DNA of 64,000 nt from Pseudomonas lurida (GTDB lineage: Bacteria; Pseudomonadota; Gammaproteobacteria; Pseudomonadales; Pseudomonadaceae): the NCBI RefSeq assembly GCF_002563895.1, contig NZ_PDJB01000001.1:727501-791500 (forward strand), read 5' to 3'. Every line of letters starts with the position of its first letter. Position 1 is the stretch's first letter. This document shows positions 17,406-26,927 of the stretch, one piece after another. The position numbers were made by a program, and so were the translations under genes. The notes beneath the pieces are model-generated. The model was not told the origin of the DNA. It was given only the letters and a program-made list of their open reading frames with translations, and ran no database searches.

Positions 17406-19718
17406 TTGCGTTGGGGCCTGGGAATCGTGGTGGTGGTTGTTGCGCTGATGTGGCTGGCTGATCGGATTTGGCCGTTGCCCCTGCCCAAGGATGACTTGGC
17501 GCGGGTAGTGCTGGCTGAGGATGGTACGCCGTTGTGGCGGTTTGCCGATGCCAATGGGGTGTGGCGTTATCCCGTGCAGACGAGCGAAGTATCACCCTAT
17601 TACCTGGACGCGCTGCTGACCTATGAGGACCGTTGGTTCTATCAGCATCCCGGCGTAAACCCGCTGGCGCTGGCAAGGGCGACGTGGCAGAACCTCTCGG
17701 GCGCACGGGTGGTGTCGGGTGGCAGTACTTTATCGATGCAGGTGGCGCGGTTGTTGGACCCGCATTCGCGGACGTTCCGTGGCAAGTTGCGCCAGTTGTG
17801 GCGCACGGCGCAGTTGGAATGGCATCTGTCCAAGGAGGAAATCCTCAACCTCTACCTGAATCGCGCACCCTTTGGCGGTACGTTGCAGGGTGTGGCGGCC
17901 GCCAGTTGGGCGTACCTGGGCAAGTCGCCCTCGCAACTCACCCATGCTGAAGCCGCCCTGCTCGCGGTGCTGCCCCAGGCGCCGAGCCGTCTACGCCCCG
18001 ATCGGCATCCACAGCGCGCCCAGGAAGCCCGCGACAAAGTGCTGCGCCGTCTCGCCGAGTTCCAGGTGTGGCCGCACGCCGCCGTCGATGAAGCCCTGGA
18101 AGAGCCGCTGCTGCTTGCCCCGCGCCTGGAACCGAGCCTGGCGCCGTTGCTCGCGCGCCGCCTCAACCGTCCTGACAGCCCACCGCTGATCCGCACCACC
18201 CTGGACGCCACCCTGCAACGTCGCCTCGAAGACCTGCTGCTGGGCTGGCGTGCACGCTTGCCCGAGCACACTTCTGCCGCGATCCTGGTGGTAGAGGAAG
18301 AAACCATGGCCGTGCGCGCCTACCTTGGCTCGGTGGACATCAATGATGCCAAGCGTTTTGGCCATGTGGACATGATCAGTGCCCTGCGTTCGCCGGGTTC
18401 CACCTTGAAACCCTTCCTGTACGGCATGGCCCTGGACGAGGGGCTGATACATTCCGAATCGCTGCTGCAGGACGTGCCCCGGCGTTATGGTGACTACCGG
18501 CCGGGCAATTTCTCCATGGGCTTTACCGGTGCCGTGCCGGCGAGTACGGCGCTGTCCAGTTCGCTCAACCTGCCGGCGGTGCAGCTGCTGGAAGCCTATG
18601 GGCCGAAACGGTTCGCCGCCGAGATGCGTATGGGGGGCGTGCCTTTGGCTTTGCCCGCATTGGCCGAGCCGAACCTGGCGCTGATCCTGGGCGGCGCAGG
18701 CAGTCGCCTCGAAGATTTGGTGAGCGGCTACAGCGCGTTCGCCCGGGACGGCAAGAGTGCCACCCTTCGATTACAGCCGGACGATACGCTCAGAGAACGC
18801 CCCTTACTGTCGCCAGGGGCTGCCTGGATTGTGCGGCGTATCCTCAGTGGCCAGGCCCGGCCGGATCGCGATCCGCGTGCGGAGCTGGTGCAACGCCCGG
18901 TGTTGGCCTGGAAAACCGGCACCAGCTACGGTTTTCGCGATGCCTGGGCGATTGGCGTAGGCCCCCGTTATTTGATCGGCGTGTGGATCGGCCGCCCGGA
19001 CGGCACGCCGGTGCCGGGGCAGTTCGGCCTGGCCTCGGCAGCGCCGTTGATGTTGCAGGTGCACGATGTACTGACCAACCGCGACAGCCAGCGCGGCATC
19101 AGCGCGCCGGTCAAACCGGTGCCGGCCAACGTCGGCGTGGCGGCGATCTGTTGGCCACTGGGACAGCCCATGAGCCGAAGCGATCCCAATTGCCGTCGCC
19201 AGCGCTTCGCCTGGACGCTGGACAACACCACGCCGCCGACCTTGCAGGCCCTGGACCAACCCTTGAGCGTGGGCTTGATGGAAAGCGTGTGGGTCAATGC
19301 CAAGGGCCTGCGGGTAGACGCTCACTGCCCTGGCGCCGAGCGCAAGAACATTGCCCTGTGGCCCGCGCCCCTGGAGCCCTGGCTGCCCAGGGCCGAGCGA
19401 CGTGAAGCGCGCATCCCTGCGGCTGACCCCGATTGCCCGCCACCGGCGCTGGCTGCGTCTTCGCCGCTGTCGATCGTCGGCGTCCGTGAAGGCGACCAAC
19501 TGCGCCTGCCCGCCGCCAGCCAACAGGCACTGCGGCTGAAAATCTCCGCCCTGGGCGGCAGTGGCCGGCGTTGGTGGTTTCTCAACGGTGCGCCCCTTGG
19601 CGACAGCGCCAACCAGGACTTTATCAGCGCCAGTTTCGAACAGCTCGGTCGCTACCAGCTCAGCGTTCTCGACGAGGCAGGCCAAACCGCCAGGCTTGAG
19701 TTCAGCGTCGTCGACTGA
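17406..19718 (+). CDS. pbpC: Penicillin-binding protein 1C
   Basis: Bifunctional peptidoglycan glycosyltransferase/transpeptidase, inner-membrane anchored and periplasmic. From TTG 17406 (770 aa): TM at about 4-18 (GLGIVVVVVALMWLA); GT51 domain with catalytic Glu74 in YEDRWFYQHPG and the GGSTLSMQVARLL block; transpeptidase with Ser332 in SPGSTLKP, SSSLN and KTGTSYGFRDA; and a C-terminal BiPBP_C domain. The E. coli protein has a short cytosolic tail before the TM. Because the DNA upstream of 17404 is a REP element, I place the start at this TTG. A GTG at 17424 or the in-frame TTG at 17283 are alternatives. Functional partner of yfhM. Confidence 0.92.
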   Translation: MRWGLGIVVVVVALMWLADRIWPLPLPKDDLARVVLAEDGTPLWRFADANGVWRYPVQTSEVSPYYLDALLTYEDRWFYQHPGVNPLALARATWQNLSGARVVSGGSTLSMQVARLLDPHSRTFRGKLRQLWRTAQLEWHLSKEEILNLYLNRAPFGGTLQGVAAASWAYLGKSPSQLTHAEAALLAVLPQAPSRLRPDRHPQRAQEARDKVLRRLAEFQVWPHAAVDEALEEPLLLAPRLEPSLAPLLARRLNRPDSPPLIRTTLDATLQRRLEDLLLGWRARLPEHTSAAILVVEEETMAVRAYLGSVDINDAKRFGHVDMISALRSPGSTLKPFLYGMALDEGLIHSESLLQDVPRRYGDYRPGNFSMGFTGAVPASTALSSSLNLPAVQLLEAYGPKRFAAEMRMGGVPLALPALAEPNLALILGGAGSRLEDLVSGYSAFARDGKSATLRLQPDDTLRERPLLSPGAAWIVRRILSGQARPDRDPRAELVQRPVLAWKTGTSYGFRDAWAIGVGPRYLIGVWIGRPDGTPVPGQFGLASAAPLMLQVHDVLTNRDSQRGISAPVKPVPANVGVAAICWPLGQPMSRSDPNCRRQRFAWTLDNTTPPTLQALDQPLSVGLMESVWVNAKGLRVDAHCPGAERKNIALWPAPLEPWLPRAERREARIPAADPDCPPPALAASSPLSIVGVREGDQLRLPAASQQALRLKISALGGSGRRWWFLNGAPLGDSANQDFISASFEQLGRYQLSVLDEAGQTARLEFSVVD

Positions 19719-19811
19719 ATCGCCATCGCCGGCAAGCCTCAAGGGCATCCAGAGATTCACTTGCCTTCACGTCTAATCCCCCCGAAGCTATCCACCTTCA
19801 GGAGCCCCCGC

Positions 19812-20120
19812 ATGAACCTCGAACACCTCACCGAACGCCTGCACCGCATCCGCGATAACAACGACTGGAAGCAGTTCCACAGCCCGAAAAACCTGGCCAT
19901 GGCCGCCAGCGTGGAAATGGCCGAGCTGGTGGAAATCTTCCAATGGCTGACCGAAGACCAATCGCGCCAGCTGCCGGCCGACACACTCGCCCATGCCGGG
20001 CAGGAAGTCGGCGATATCGTGTTGTACCTGCTGTTGCTGTGCAGCGAGCTGGGCCTGGACATGAACGAGGTGGTGCGCGCCAAACTGGCCGACAGCGAAC
20101 GGCGGTTTGCCCATGAGTGA
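19812..20120 (+). CDS. MazG-like nucleotide pyrophosphohydrolase
   Basis: A 102-residue all-alpha NTP pyrophosphatase of the MazG/RS21-C6 type, likely cleaving non-canonical (deoxy)nucleoside triphosphates. The metal-binding pair is EMAELVEIFQWL (ExxE) and EVGDIVLYLLLL (ExxD). HSPKNLAMAASVEMAEL is typical for this subgroup. AGGAG lies 8-12 bases upstream of the ATG; a longer in-frame start at 19761 is less likely. The end overlaps cmoM by 8 bp, indicating an operon. Confidence 0.9.
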   Translation: MNLEHLTERLHRIRDNNDWKQFHSPKNLAMAASVEMAELVEIFQWLTEDQSRQLPADTLAHAGQEVGDIVLYLLLLCSELGLDMNEVVRAKLADSERRFAHE

Positions 20121-20862
20121 TCGTCATTTCGACCAGCTCGCCACGCGCTTCGCCGAGAAGATCTATGGGGGCGCCAAAGGTGCTATCCGCCTGGCGGTGC
20201 TCCAGGCCGACCTGACCGAAGCCCTGCCAAAACGTCCGTTGCGAGTACTGGATATCGGCGCGGGCCTGGGCCACATGTCGCTGTGGCTGGCCGAGCAAGG
20301 CCATGACGTCACCCTGGCCGAACCTGCCGAACCGATGCTCGAGGGCGCGCGTCAACGTTTCGCCGACGCCGGGCAGGCTGCCACCTTCATCCATGCGCCC
20401 TGGCAAGACCTGCTCGGCCAGCTCACCGAACCTTACGACTTGGTGCTGTGCCACGCGGTGCTGGAGTGGCTGGCCGAACCCCATGCGATCCTGCCGGTGC
20501 TGCACCAGCTCACGGTGCCCGGTGGCTGGTTGTCGTTGGCGTTCTACAACCGCGATGCGCTGATTTACCGCAACCTGCTCAAAGGCCACTTCCGCAAAAT
20601 GCGCAAGAACGACATGGCCGGTGAAAAGCAAAGCCTCACGCCGCAGCAACCGCTCGACCCTCGTGAGTTGGCGGCGCAACTCGACGGGCTTTGGCAGGTC
20701 GAAAGCCAAAGTGGTGTGCGGGTATTCCACGACTATATGCCGGTGGAGTTCCAGGCCCGCGCGGATGTGCAGGACCTTTTGGAGATGGAACTCGCTCACC
20801 GTCGTCACCCAAGCTTTGCCGGACTTGGGCGTTATTTGCACTGGATCTGCCGTCCGGTTTAA
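20113..20862 (+). CDS. cmoM: tRNA 5-carboxymethoxyuridine methyltransferase
   Basis: A 249-residue class I SAM-dependent methyltransferase matching CmoM (SmtA), which methylates cmo5U34 to mcmo5U in tRNAs. Motif I is VLDIGAGLGHMSLWLAEQG, with acidic motif II in VTLAEPAEPML and a motif IV-like block LVLCHAVLEWLAEP. The conserved SLAFYNRDALIYRNLLKGHF fits the CmoM family. The start ATG at 20113 lies within the end of the MazG-like gene, so translation is coupled. Confidence 0.9.
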   Translation: MSDRHFDQLATRFAEKIYGGAKGAIRLAVLQADLTEALPKRPLRVLDIGAGLGHMSLWLAEQGHDVTLAEPAEPMLEGARQRFADAGQAATFIHAPWQDLLGQLTEPYDLVLCHAVLEWLAEPHAILPVLHQLTVPGGWLSLAFYNRDALIYRNLLKGHFRKMRKNDMAGEKQSLTPQQPLDPRELAAQLDGLWQVESQSGVRVFHDYMPVEFQARADVQDLLEMELAHRRHPSFAGLGRYLHWICRPV

Positions 20863-20886
20863 GCGGCCCAGTCTGCGGAGGTCGAA

Positions 20887-21489
20887 ATGCGTCGTCTCTG
20901 TTTGATCCTGTTGTCCCTTGGGCTGGCCGCGTGTTCCAGCCCTAATCCTTATGTGGCGGCCTCGGCACCGATCCCGCCGGCGCCGCCCCAGGCCGCCAAC
21001 ACCTTTGATGCCAGCGCCTACCCGGCGCCCGTGCGCGATTATGGTGCCTACCGCAATTGGGCCTGGCGTAACGGCCAACTACCCGCGGGCACGGCCTGGG
21101 CGGATTCGGCGCAGGTTGCCGAAGCCGTCAGCGGCGCCCTCGACCAGCGCGGCCTGCGCCCCCTGCACGACAACCGTCCGGCAGACCTGCTGGTGAGCGC
21201 GGACGTGCGCTTGGAGAAGCGTCTCAAGCAAGTGCAGGATGACTATGGCTACGGTTATGGCGGTTATAACCGTTATGGCAATGGCTACGGCATGTACAAC
21301 TCGGTGCCCATCGTGCGCACCTATGAAGTCCAGGTCGTGGTGGTTCGCGTCAACTTGTTCGATGCGCGCACCGGTCAGCCAGTGTGGAGTGCCAGCGCGG
21401 AGACGGGCAGCCAGGGAAGCCTCAGCGAGCGAGGAGATGCCTTGCGCCAGGCGGTGCAAAAGGCAATGACGGCGTATCCTCCCAGTTAA
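20887..21489 (+). CDS. DUF4136 lipoprotein (first of a tandem pair)
   Basis: A 200-residue lipoprotein: [18 protein letters not shown] has lipobox LAAC. The DUF4136 domain follows (YGAYRNWAW, then [23 protein letters not shown] and the C-terminal [18 protein letters not shown]). Function unknown; probably envelope-located. A Gly/Tyr-rich insert (about 118-133) resembles the one in its neighbour. CGGAGGTCGAA precedes the ATG. It lies 24 bp after cmoM and 45 bp before a paralogue with the same domain. Confidence 0.88.
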   Translation: MRRLCLILLSLGLAACSSPNPYVAASAPIPPAPPQAANTFDASAYPAPVRDYGAYRNWAWRNGQLPAGTAWADSAQVAEAVSGALDQRGLRPLHDNRPADLLVSADVRLEKRLKQVQDDYGYGYGGYNRYGNGYGMYNSVPIVRTYEVQVVVVRVNLFDARTGQPVWSASAETGSQGSLSERGDALRQAVQKAMTAYPPS

Positions 21490-21534
21490 CAGCTATTCTC
21501 ATTTAAAGCGCGGGTCGCTCTCTGGAGAAAAACC

Positions 21535-22092
21535 ATGTTTCGTCGTATCGCTACACTCGCCTTTGTCGTGCTGCTGGGCGGTTGCCAGACCAGCCAGGTG
21601 AACCACGATTTTGATGCCAGCCGGGATTTCGGCGCCTATCGGAATTGGGCCTGGAAAGACCCGGCGCTGCAGTATCGCCCCGATGATCCGCGCATCAAGA
21701 GCGACCTCACCGAACAGCGCATTCGCCAGGCCGTGACTGAACAACTCGACCAGCGCGGCCTGCGCCCGGCGGCTCCCGGCACCAAGGCTGACCTGAATGT
21801 TCAGGCCTACCTGATCGTCGAAGAACGCCAGCAACAAGTCACTACCAACTACGGTGGCGCCTGGGGCGGGCCGTGGAATGGCTACTGGGGCGCGCCGATG
21901 TACAACGAAACGCGCAACATCACCTACAAAGTCGCGACCATCCAGATTGACCTGCTCGACGGCAAGGACGGCAAACTCGTGTGGCGCGGCAGCGACGAGC
22001 AAATGATGGCCACCTCGCCCAACCCCCAGGATCGTGACAAAGCCATCCGCACCACCGTCACCCGCGTCCTCTCCAGTTACCCGCCACACTGA
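21535..22092 (+). CDS. DUF4136 lipoprotein (second of a tandem pair)
   Basis: A 185-residue paralogue of the preceding gene. It has signal MFRRIATLAFVVLLGGC (lipobox LGGC), then [29 protein letters not shown] and LLDGKDGKLVWRGS, aligned with the same blocks in its neighbour. The Tyr/Gly/Trp-rich insert (YGGAWGGPWNGYWG) lies at the equivalent place. The role is unknown. Start ATG has CTGGAGAAAAACC upstream. A REP element ends the pair. Confidence 0.88.
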   Translation: MFRRIATLAFVVLLGGCQTSQVNHDFDASRDFGAYRNWAWKDPALQYRPDDPRIKSDLTEQRIRQAVTEQLDQRGLRPAAPGTKADLNVQAYLIVEERQQQVTTNYGGAWGGPWNGYWGAPMYNETRNITYKVATIQIDLLDGKDGKLVWRGSDEQMMATSPNPQDRDKAIRTTVTRVLSSYPPH

Positions 22093-22097
22093 CCCCT

Positions 22098-22182
22098 GTG
22101 GGAGCTGGCTTGCCTGCGAAAGCATCACCTCGGTATTACCGACCCACCAAGGTAATCGTCTCGCAGGCAAGCCAGTTCCCCC
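22098..22182. repeat. REP inverted pair
   Basis: GTGGGAGCTGGCTTGCCTGCGA and CGCAGGCAAGCCAGTTCCC are the inverted arms, between the DUF4136 pair and the tadG-like gene. Confidence 0.9.
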
Positions 22183-22257
22183 ATTGATTTGTGGCGACTG
22201 GCCAGCCCTTGTCTACACTCCAAGCAACTACGGAGAGTAAGCGCTAAGGAGTGCCAG

Positions 22258-24204
22258 ATGTCTCCCGGACTTCCTTCCAGGCAGCGTGGTGCGATTGGCT
22301 TGATGGCAGCAGGCACCCTGGCGGTGGCCTTGGTGTTCATGTTGCTTGCAGTGGACAGCGGTCGCCTGTACCTGGAAAAGCGTAAGTTGCAGTCCATAGC
22401 CGACACCGCGGCCCTTGAGGCGGCCAGCCGTGGCGGCCTGTGCACCCCTACCACCTCGGCCAACGACTACGCCAAGGAAAACGCCGCGCGCAATGGCTTC
22501 ACCGTGGTCGCCGGCGACAACAGCCGGGGCCTGGCTGTGACCTGCGGCTCACTGGTGACCAATGCCAGCAATGTTCGCGTATTCACCCCTGACGCCAGCA
22601 AAAACGATGCAGTCCGGGTGGTGGCCACCCGCAGCGTGATGACCAGCATCGCCAGTGGCATTTGGAATATGTTCAGTGGCGCGCCCATGGCGACAGAAAC
22701 ACTCCTGAGTGCAACCGCTGTGGCAGCCTATGCGCCACCGGTCGCGCAGCTGACGATTCGCAGTAGCCTTGCCACGGTCGACTCCACAAAGTCTCCCCTG
22801 CTCAACGCCACCATTGGCGGTTTATTGGGCGGCAGTCTTTCGCTCACTGCGGCGGGGTGGAATGGGTTGATCCAAACCAACTTGAACCTGCTCAGCTACC
22901 TTGATCAATTGGCGATTCAATTAAGCGTCAAGGCGGGCGACTACGACGCATTGCTCAACACTGCCGTGTCCGCGACCCAGTTGATCGACGCCGCGGTGAA
23001 AGTGTTGCAAAAGAACGGCGCGGTGGCCACGGCGATCATCAACGATGTGATTTCATTGAAAGCCATTGCGCCCAATACCCAGCTTTTGAAGGTTGGGGAT
23101 CTACTCAAGGTCGTGACTGGAACCCCGGCGGCGGCCTTGAATACCAACGTGCAGCTGTTTCAGCTGCTTGAGGCCGTCGCACAGGTGTCCAGCAGCAAGA
23201 GTGCGGTGAGTGCAGCGGTCCAGTTGAATATTCCACTGATTGGCAATGTTTCGATTCAAACCAAGGTGATCGAGCCGCCGCAGATGTCTGCCATAGGCAA
23301 TCCAGCGAAGGCGAAGGCGGGATTGTTGAATACCCCGCAGACGGATCAGATTTACGTTCGCACGGCGCAGGTCAGGACGTTGGTTTCCATCGACATGTCC
23401 GTGTTGAAACTGGTCTCTGGGCTGGCCTCGACAGTCACCAGTCTTGCCACTCCCGTTGCAGGTGTGGTCAATAATTTGCTGCACTTGAATCTTGCGGGGG
23501 TCGTCAGTTCAGTATTGTGTGCGGTCGCGTGCGATTCCACCGATGTCGAGATCGCTAACAAGTTGGATATCCTGATTGAAGCGGGTGGCGCGGAAAGCCG
23601 CGTGACCGATTTCAGTTGCGCCAGTAGCACCACCAAGTCGCTCACTGTGCAAGCCACAACCACCGTAGCCACGCTGGCGGTCGGGAGTATCGATGCGACC
23701 TCCGCGTTCTCTTCTTCGGCACCGATTGCTGTGCAGCCCATACGCCTGATAGATATCGGCTCCAGGCATTGCCTGCTGGTGGTCCTGTGCGGGCCGCGCA
23801 CGCCTAACGTGGGCGGCGGGCTGATGTTGAAGGCCCAATCCACCCTCGGTTCTCAAACAGGCACGCTGTTCTATTTACCGGTCGCAGAGATGAATCTGGC
23901 ACCGACCTACAAGACGCTCCAGCCCGCCGGAGACATTGTTGCGAGCCTGAGCGCGACCCTGAGCGGTCTTCAAGTGACTTATGTACCGCCCAGTGGGTCG
24001 GTTTCAAGCGGTGCGCTTGCTGGCGTCGCAGGCCTTTTGACGACGATCACCACGACGCTCGTGGGGGCGATTCAGAATCTGCTGGCGCCGATCCTGGATC
24101 CCATCATCAACACCTTGTTAAAGGCCCTGGGCATCAGCCTCGGCAACGCTGAAGTCGGCGCCAACCTCACCTGTCGCATGGGGTATGCCTACCTGGTGAT
24201 CTGA
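22258..24204 (+). CDS. tadG: TadG-like Flp pilus-associated protein
   Basis: A 648-residue protein with the TadE/TadG N-terminus: QRGAIGLMAAGTLAVALVFMLLAVDSGRLYLEKRKLQSIADTAALEAA, split as basic end, TM (about 14-33) and conserved DxxR..K..LQ..ADTAALA-like block. A prepilin-like site G11/AIGLM exists but lacks Glu at +5. The rest is Ser/Val/Leu/Thr-rich with no domain I recognise. TAAGGAGTGCCAG precedes the ATG at 22258. Plus strand, convergent with pprA (16-bp overlap). In PAO1 the tadG-like gene lies beside pprB instead, so this placement is a rearrangement. Confidence 0.78.
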   Translation: MSPGLPSRQRGAIGLMAAGTLAVALVFMLLAVDSGRLYLEKRKLQSIADTAALEAASRGGLCTPTTSANDYAKENAARNGFTVVAGDNSRGLAVTCGSLVTNASNVRVFTPDASKNDAVRVVATRSVMTSIASGIWNMFSGAPMATETLLSATAVAAYAPPVAQLTIRSSLATVDSTKSPLLNATIGGLLGGSLSLTAAGWNGLIQTNLNLLSYLDQLAIQLSVKAGDYDALLNTAVSATQLIDAAVKVLQKNGAVATAIINDVISLKAIAPNTQLLKVGDLLKVVTGTPAAALNTNVQLFQLLEAVAQVSSSKSAVSAAVQLNIPLIGNVSIQTKVIEPPQMSAIGNPAKAKAGLLNTPQTDQIYVRTAQVRTLVSIDMSVLKLVSGLASTVTSLATPVAGVVNNLLHLNLAGVVSSVLCAVACDSTDVEIANKLDILIEAGGAESRVTDFSCASSTTKSLTVQATTTVATLAVGSIDATSAFSSSAPIAVQPIRLIDIGSRHCLLVVLCGPRTPNVGGGLMLKAQSTLGSQTGTLFYLPVAEMNLAPTYKTLQPAGDIVASLSATLSGLQVTYVPPSGSVSSGALAGVAGLLTTITTTLVGAIQNLLAPILDPIINTLLKALGISLGNAEVGANLTCRMGYAYLVI

Positions 24205-26927
24205 TCCACCGGCAACTCCACGCAAAACCGCGCACCTTCCTGCCCGTTGACGACGCTCAGGCGTCCGCCCATGTTTTCCACAATCCCATAGCTCACCGAC
24301 AGCCCCAACCCTGTGCCTACGCCGATGGGCTTGGTCGTAAAGAACGGTTCGAAAATCCGTTCCAGCAACCGGGGGTCAATGCCGCCAGCGTTGTCTTCGA
24401 CCCAGATCCGCACATGGCGGCTGTCATGCTCGCAATGCACCGCGATCCAAGGGCGAAAGGCCGAATCCTTGTCCCGTTTGCTCAACAGCGCGTCACGCGC
24501 ATTGACCATCAGGTTGATCAATACCTGCTCAAGTTGGTCGGCATACCCTCTGACTTGCACCGTAAAGTCCGCCGGGGTGATTCGCAGCTCCACGCCCTTG
24601 CCGCGCAGGCCTTCGCTCAGCAGCGACAGCGTGCCTTCCACGGCCTGGTAGGGGTCGAAGGGCTGCTGTTCGATTTCCGAGCGGCGGCCGAATACGCGCA
24701 TGTGGTCCACTACCCGCGCCGCGCGCTGTACCTGGGTGTCGATGCGCTGGAGTTTTTCGGTGAGGTAGTCGATCTGTGCATCGCCGTTGCCCAGGCGCTT
24801 GAGCACATTGACGACGGCCATGCGCATCACATTCAGCGGCTGGTTGATTTCGTGGGCCAGGCCGGTGGCCATTTCGCCGAGCGTGGCCATCTTGGCGCTC
24901 TGGGTCAGTTGTTGCTGGGAGCGGCGCACTTCAGTGTTGTCGCGGCCCACCGCTTGCACCTCCACCAGCGTGCCGTGTTCGTCGAACACGCCGCGGTCCG
25001 ACCACACCCACCAGGCATGCTCGCGCCCGGGCAATTGCAGGCTGATTTCGGCGGTGCTGACCGGGAATTCCGGGGTCAGCTGGCCGATGCGTTGCACAAA
25101 TGCCAGGCGTTGTTCCTGCGACAACCAATGCCCCAGGTTCAATCCTGGCAGTTGCGCGGGCAGGCATTCCAGGTAGTTGGCCAGCGGCGTGTTACCGAAG
25201 GTCAGGGTCAGGTCGGGACGATAACGGCAGATCATGGCCGGTGAGTCTTCCACCAGGATGCGGTAGCGTTCTTCGCTCTGCTTGATCTGTTCGGCGGCCA
25301 GGGTTGCTTCGGTCACATCGAGCCATAGCCCGACCGCTTCCACCGGCAGGCCGAGGTCATCGCGCAGCAACTTGGCTTCGTCGAGCAGCCAGTGGTAATC
25401 GCCCTGCTTGTCCCGCACCCGGTAGCGGCTGCGCACGCTGCCTTCGCGCAGCAGTTGGCGGGTACGCTCGAAGTACAGGTCGCGGTCTTCGGGGTGAACC
25501 AATGACGCCAGGCTGTCGTGGCAGCAGTCGTCCAGGGTCCAGCCCAGCAGCGGCACCAGGCTGGCGCTGAAGAATGCCGGGTGCAGCGCACCGCTGGCAT
25601 AGCGCTGCACGTAGATCACTGCCGGCGAGCTGGCGATCAGGTTATCCAGGCGCGCGTGTGCGGCGGCGGCTTGGAGTTGCTGATTCTTGATGTCGCTGAT
25701 GTCGAGCATGAAGCCGATACAGCGCCGGCTGTCGCCCACGCCCAGCACTTGGCCCTGCACCCGATACCAGAGGGGGTTGTGCTCGGCGTCGGTGCGTTGC
25801 AGGCGCACGTTGGTCAGTAGCGGTCTGCCGAGGGCTTGCAGGTCGTGCAAGCGGCTGTGCAATTCCTCGCGATCGGCAGGGTGGATCCGTTCCAGCCAGA
25901 GGTCCAGCGGCTGGCGTACCGCCCCGTCTTCCTGGCCAAGGCTGTGCAGCAACTGCGGGGCCAGCTGGACTTCCTGAGTGGCCGGCAGCAGCTCCCACCA
26001 GCCAGTGCCGAGCAGGCCTTGCAGGGCTTCCATGCGCTCCAGGTGTTGGTGGTTGCGTTGTTCGCGCAGGCGGCTGAGCAGCGGCGCGGCGAGGGCGGCG
26101 GTGAGGTCCAGCCAGTCGCGTTCGCGGGTGTCTTGCGGGTCGCTGTAGAGGCCGCAAAGTAGCCAGGCGGCGACGCCCTGGCTGTCACGGTAGGGCACCA
26201 GCAATCCGTCGGTATTGCCGAAGACGCTGTGCAGGCGCGGGTTGTCGCTGAGCGCTCGGGCCAGGCCAAGCGGCGCGTTGCCATGGGCACTGTCCAGTCG
26301 GGTGCCGAGGTGCTGGCCCGTCTGCCACAAGGCCGGGGCGTCGTGTGCAGCGTATTGACCGTAGACCCGCCACCCCAGGTCTTCTTCATCGAGCAACGCC
26401 AGGGCGATACAGGGGATTCGCCAGCGCTGCGCCAGGTCGCGCAAATGCTCGCCGGTCACCTCGGCTAATCGGCTCAGGCTGCACACTCGCAGTTGCTCGC
26501 TCATCCGGCAGGCGAGTTGATGATTCTGCTCGCGGTGTTCGGCCAGTTGCCTGTCGCCGAGCAAGTCGCTGACGTCCAGCAGGCGCAGGAGCCAGCCGTC
26601 ACCCTCGGGTTCGACCCAGCCACGCGTGTGCAAGATCCGCCCGGTCGCGCCCTGGAAGTCCAGGTCCAGGTGCTGGTGCTGCCAGTCGGCGGGGTTGCCT
26701 TCGATACTCAGGGCACTGCTGGCGCACAGCAGTTCACGCAGCGACGGCCGGTGCTCGCCTACCCCGTGCGGGACAAGCTGCGGATGCAGGGTGCCGCTGA
26801 TGCTCAACACATGGCCCTGACCATCCAGTTGCAGCTGCAGCCCTGGCGTCGGCGCGGCTGGCATGTCGAGGGCAAGGGTGCTGGTGCGGCCGAGCAGGCG
26901 CCCGAAGAGCTTATCCCCCGAGGTCAA
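24189..26927 (-). CDS. pprA: PAS/GAF-type sensor histidine kinase, PprA-like
   Basis: A 912-residue kinase with no clear TM segment, so probably cytosolic. The N-terminal half holds a PAS-like and a GAF-like region, then at least two PAS domains (HP.DR..., YRVRDKQGDYHWLLDEAKLL) and a third near 560-680. HisKA has His692 in GLAHEINQPLNVM. HATPase follows with N-box QVLINLMVNARDAL, DNAGGI and GVGTGLGLSVSYGIVE. It overlaps the tadF-like gene by 4 bp (ATGA). Locus context matches PprA, partner of PprB, which controls Tad pili and other adhesins in P. aeruginosa. The stimulus is unknown. Confidence 0.85.
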   Translation of the reverse strand: MTSGDKLFGRLLGRTSTLALDMPAAPTPGLQLQLDGQGHVLSISGTLHPQLVPHGVGEHRPSLRELLCASSALSIEGNPADWQHQHLDLDFQGATGRILHTRGWVEPEGDGWLLRLLDVSDLLGDRQLAEHREQNHQLACRMSEQLRVCSLSRLAEVTGEHLRDLAQRWRIPCIALALLDEEDLGWRVYGQYAAHDAPALWQTGQHLGTRLDSAHGNAPLGLARALSDNPRLHSVFGNTDGLLVPYRDSQGVAAWLLCGLYSDPQDTRERDWLDLTAALAAPLLSRLREQRNHQHLERMEALQGLLGTGWWELLPATQEVQLAPQLLHSLGQEDGAVRQPLDLWLERIHPADREELHSRLHDLQALGRPLLTNVRLQRTDAEHNPLWYRVQGQVLGVGDSRRCIGFMLDISDIKNQQLQAAAAHARLDNLIASSPAVIYVQRYASGALHPAFFSASLVPLLGWTLDDCCHDSLASLVHPEDRDLYFERTRQLLREGSVRSRYRVRDKQGDYHWLLDEAKLLRDDLGLPVEAVGLWLDVTEATLAAEQIKQSEERYRILVEDSPAMICRYRPDLTLTFGNTPLANYLECLPAQLPGLNLGHWLSQEQRLAFVQRIGQLTPEFPVSTAEISLQLPGREHAWWVWSDRGVFDEHGTLVEVQAVGRDNTEVRRSQQQLTQSAKMATLGEMATGLAHEINQPLNVMRMAVVNVLKRLGNGDAQIDYLTEKLQRIDTQVQRAARVVDHMRVFGRRSEIEQQPFDPYQAVEGTLSLLSEGLRGKGVELRITPADFTVQVRGYADQLEQVLINLMVNARDALLSKRDKDSAFRPWIAVHCEHDSRHVRIWVEDNAGGIDPRLLERIFEPFFTTKPIGVGTGLGLSVSYGIVENMGGRLSVVNGQEGARFCVELPVDQITR

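Noticed and set aside
24189..24204. Frameshift between the tadG-like gene and pprA
   Set aside because: It is a simple 16-bp overlap of convergent 3' ends; both reading frames are intact.
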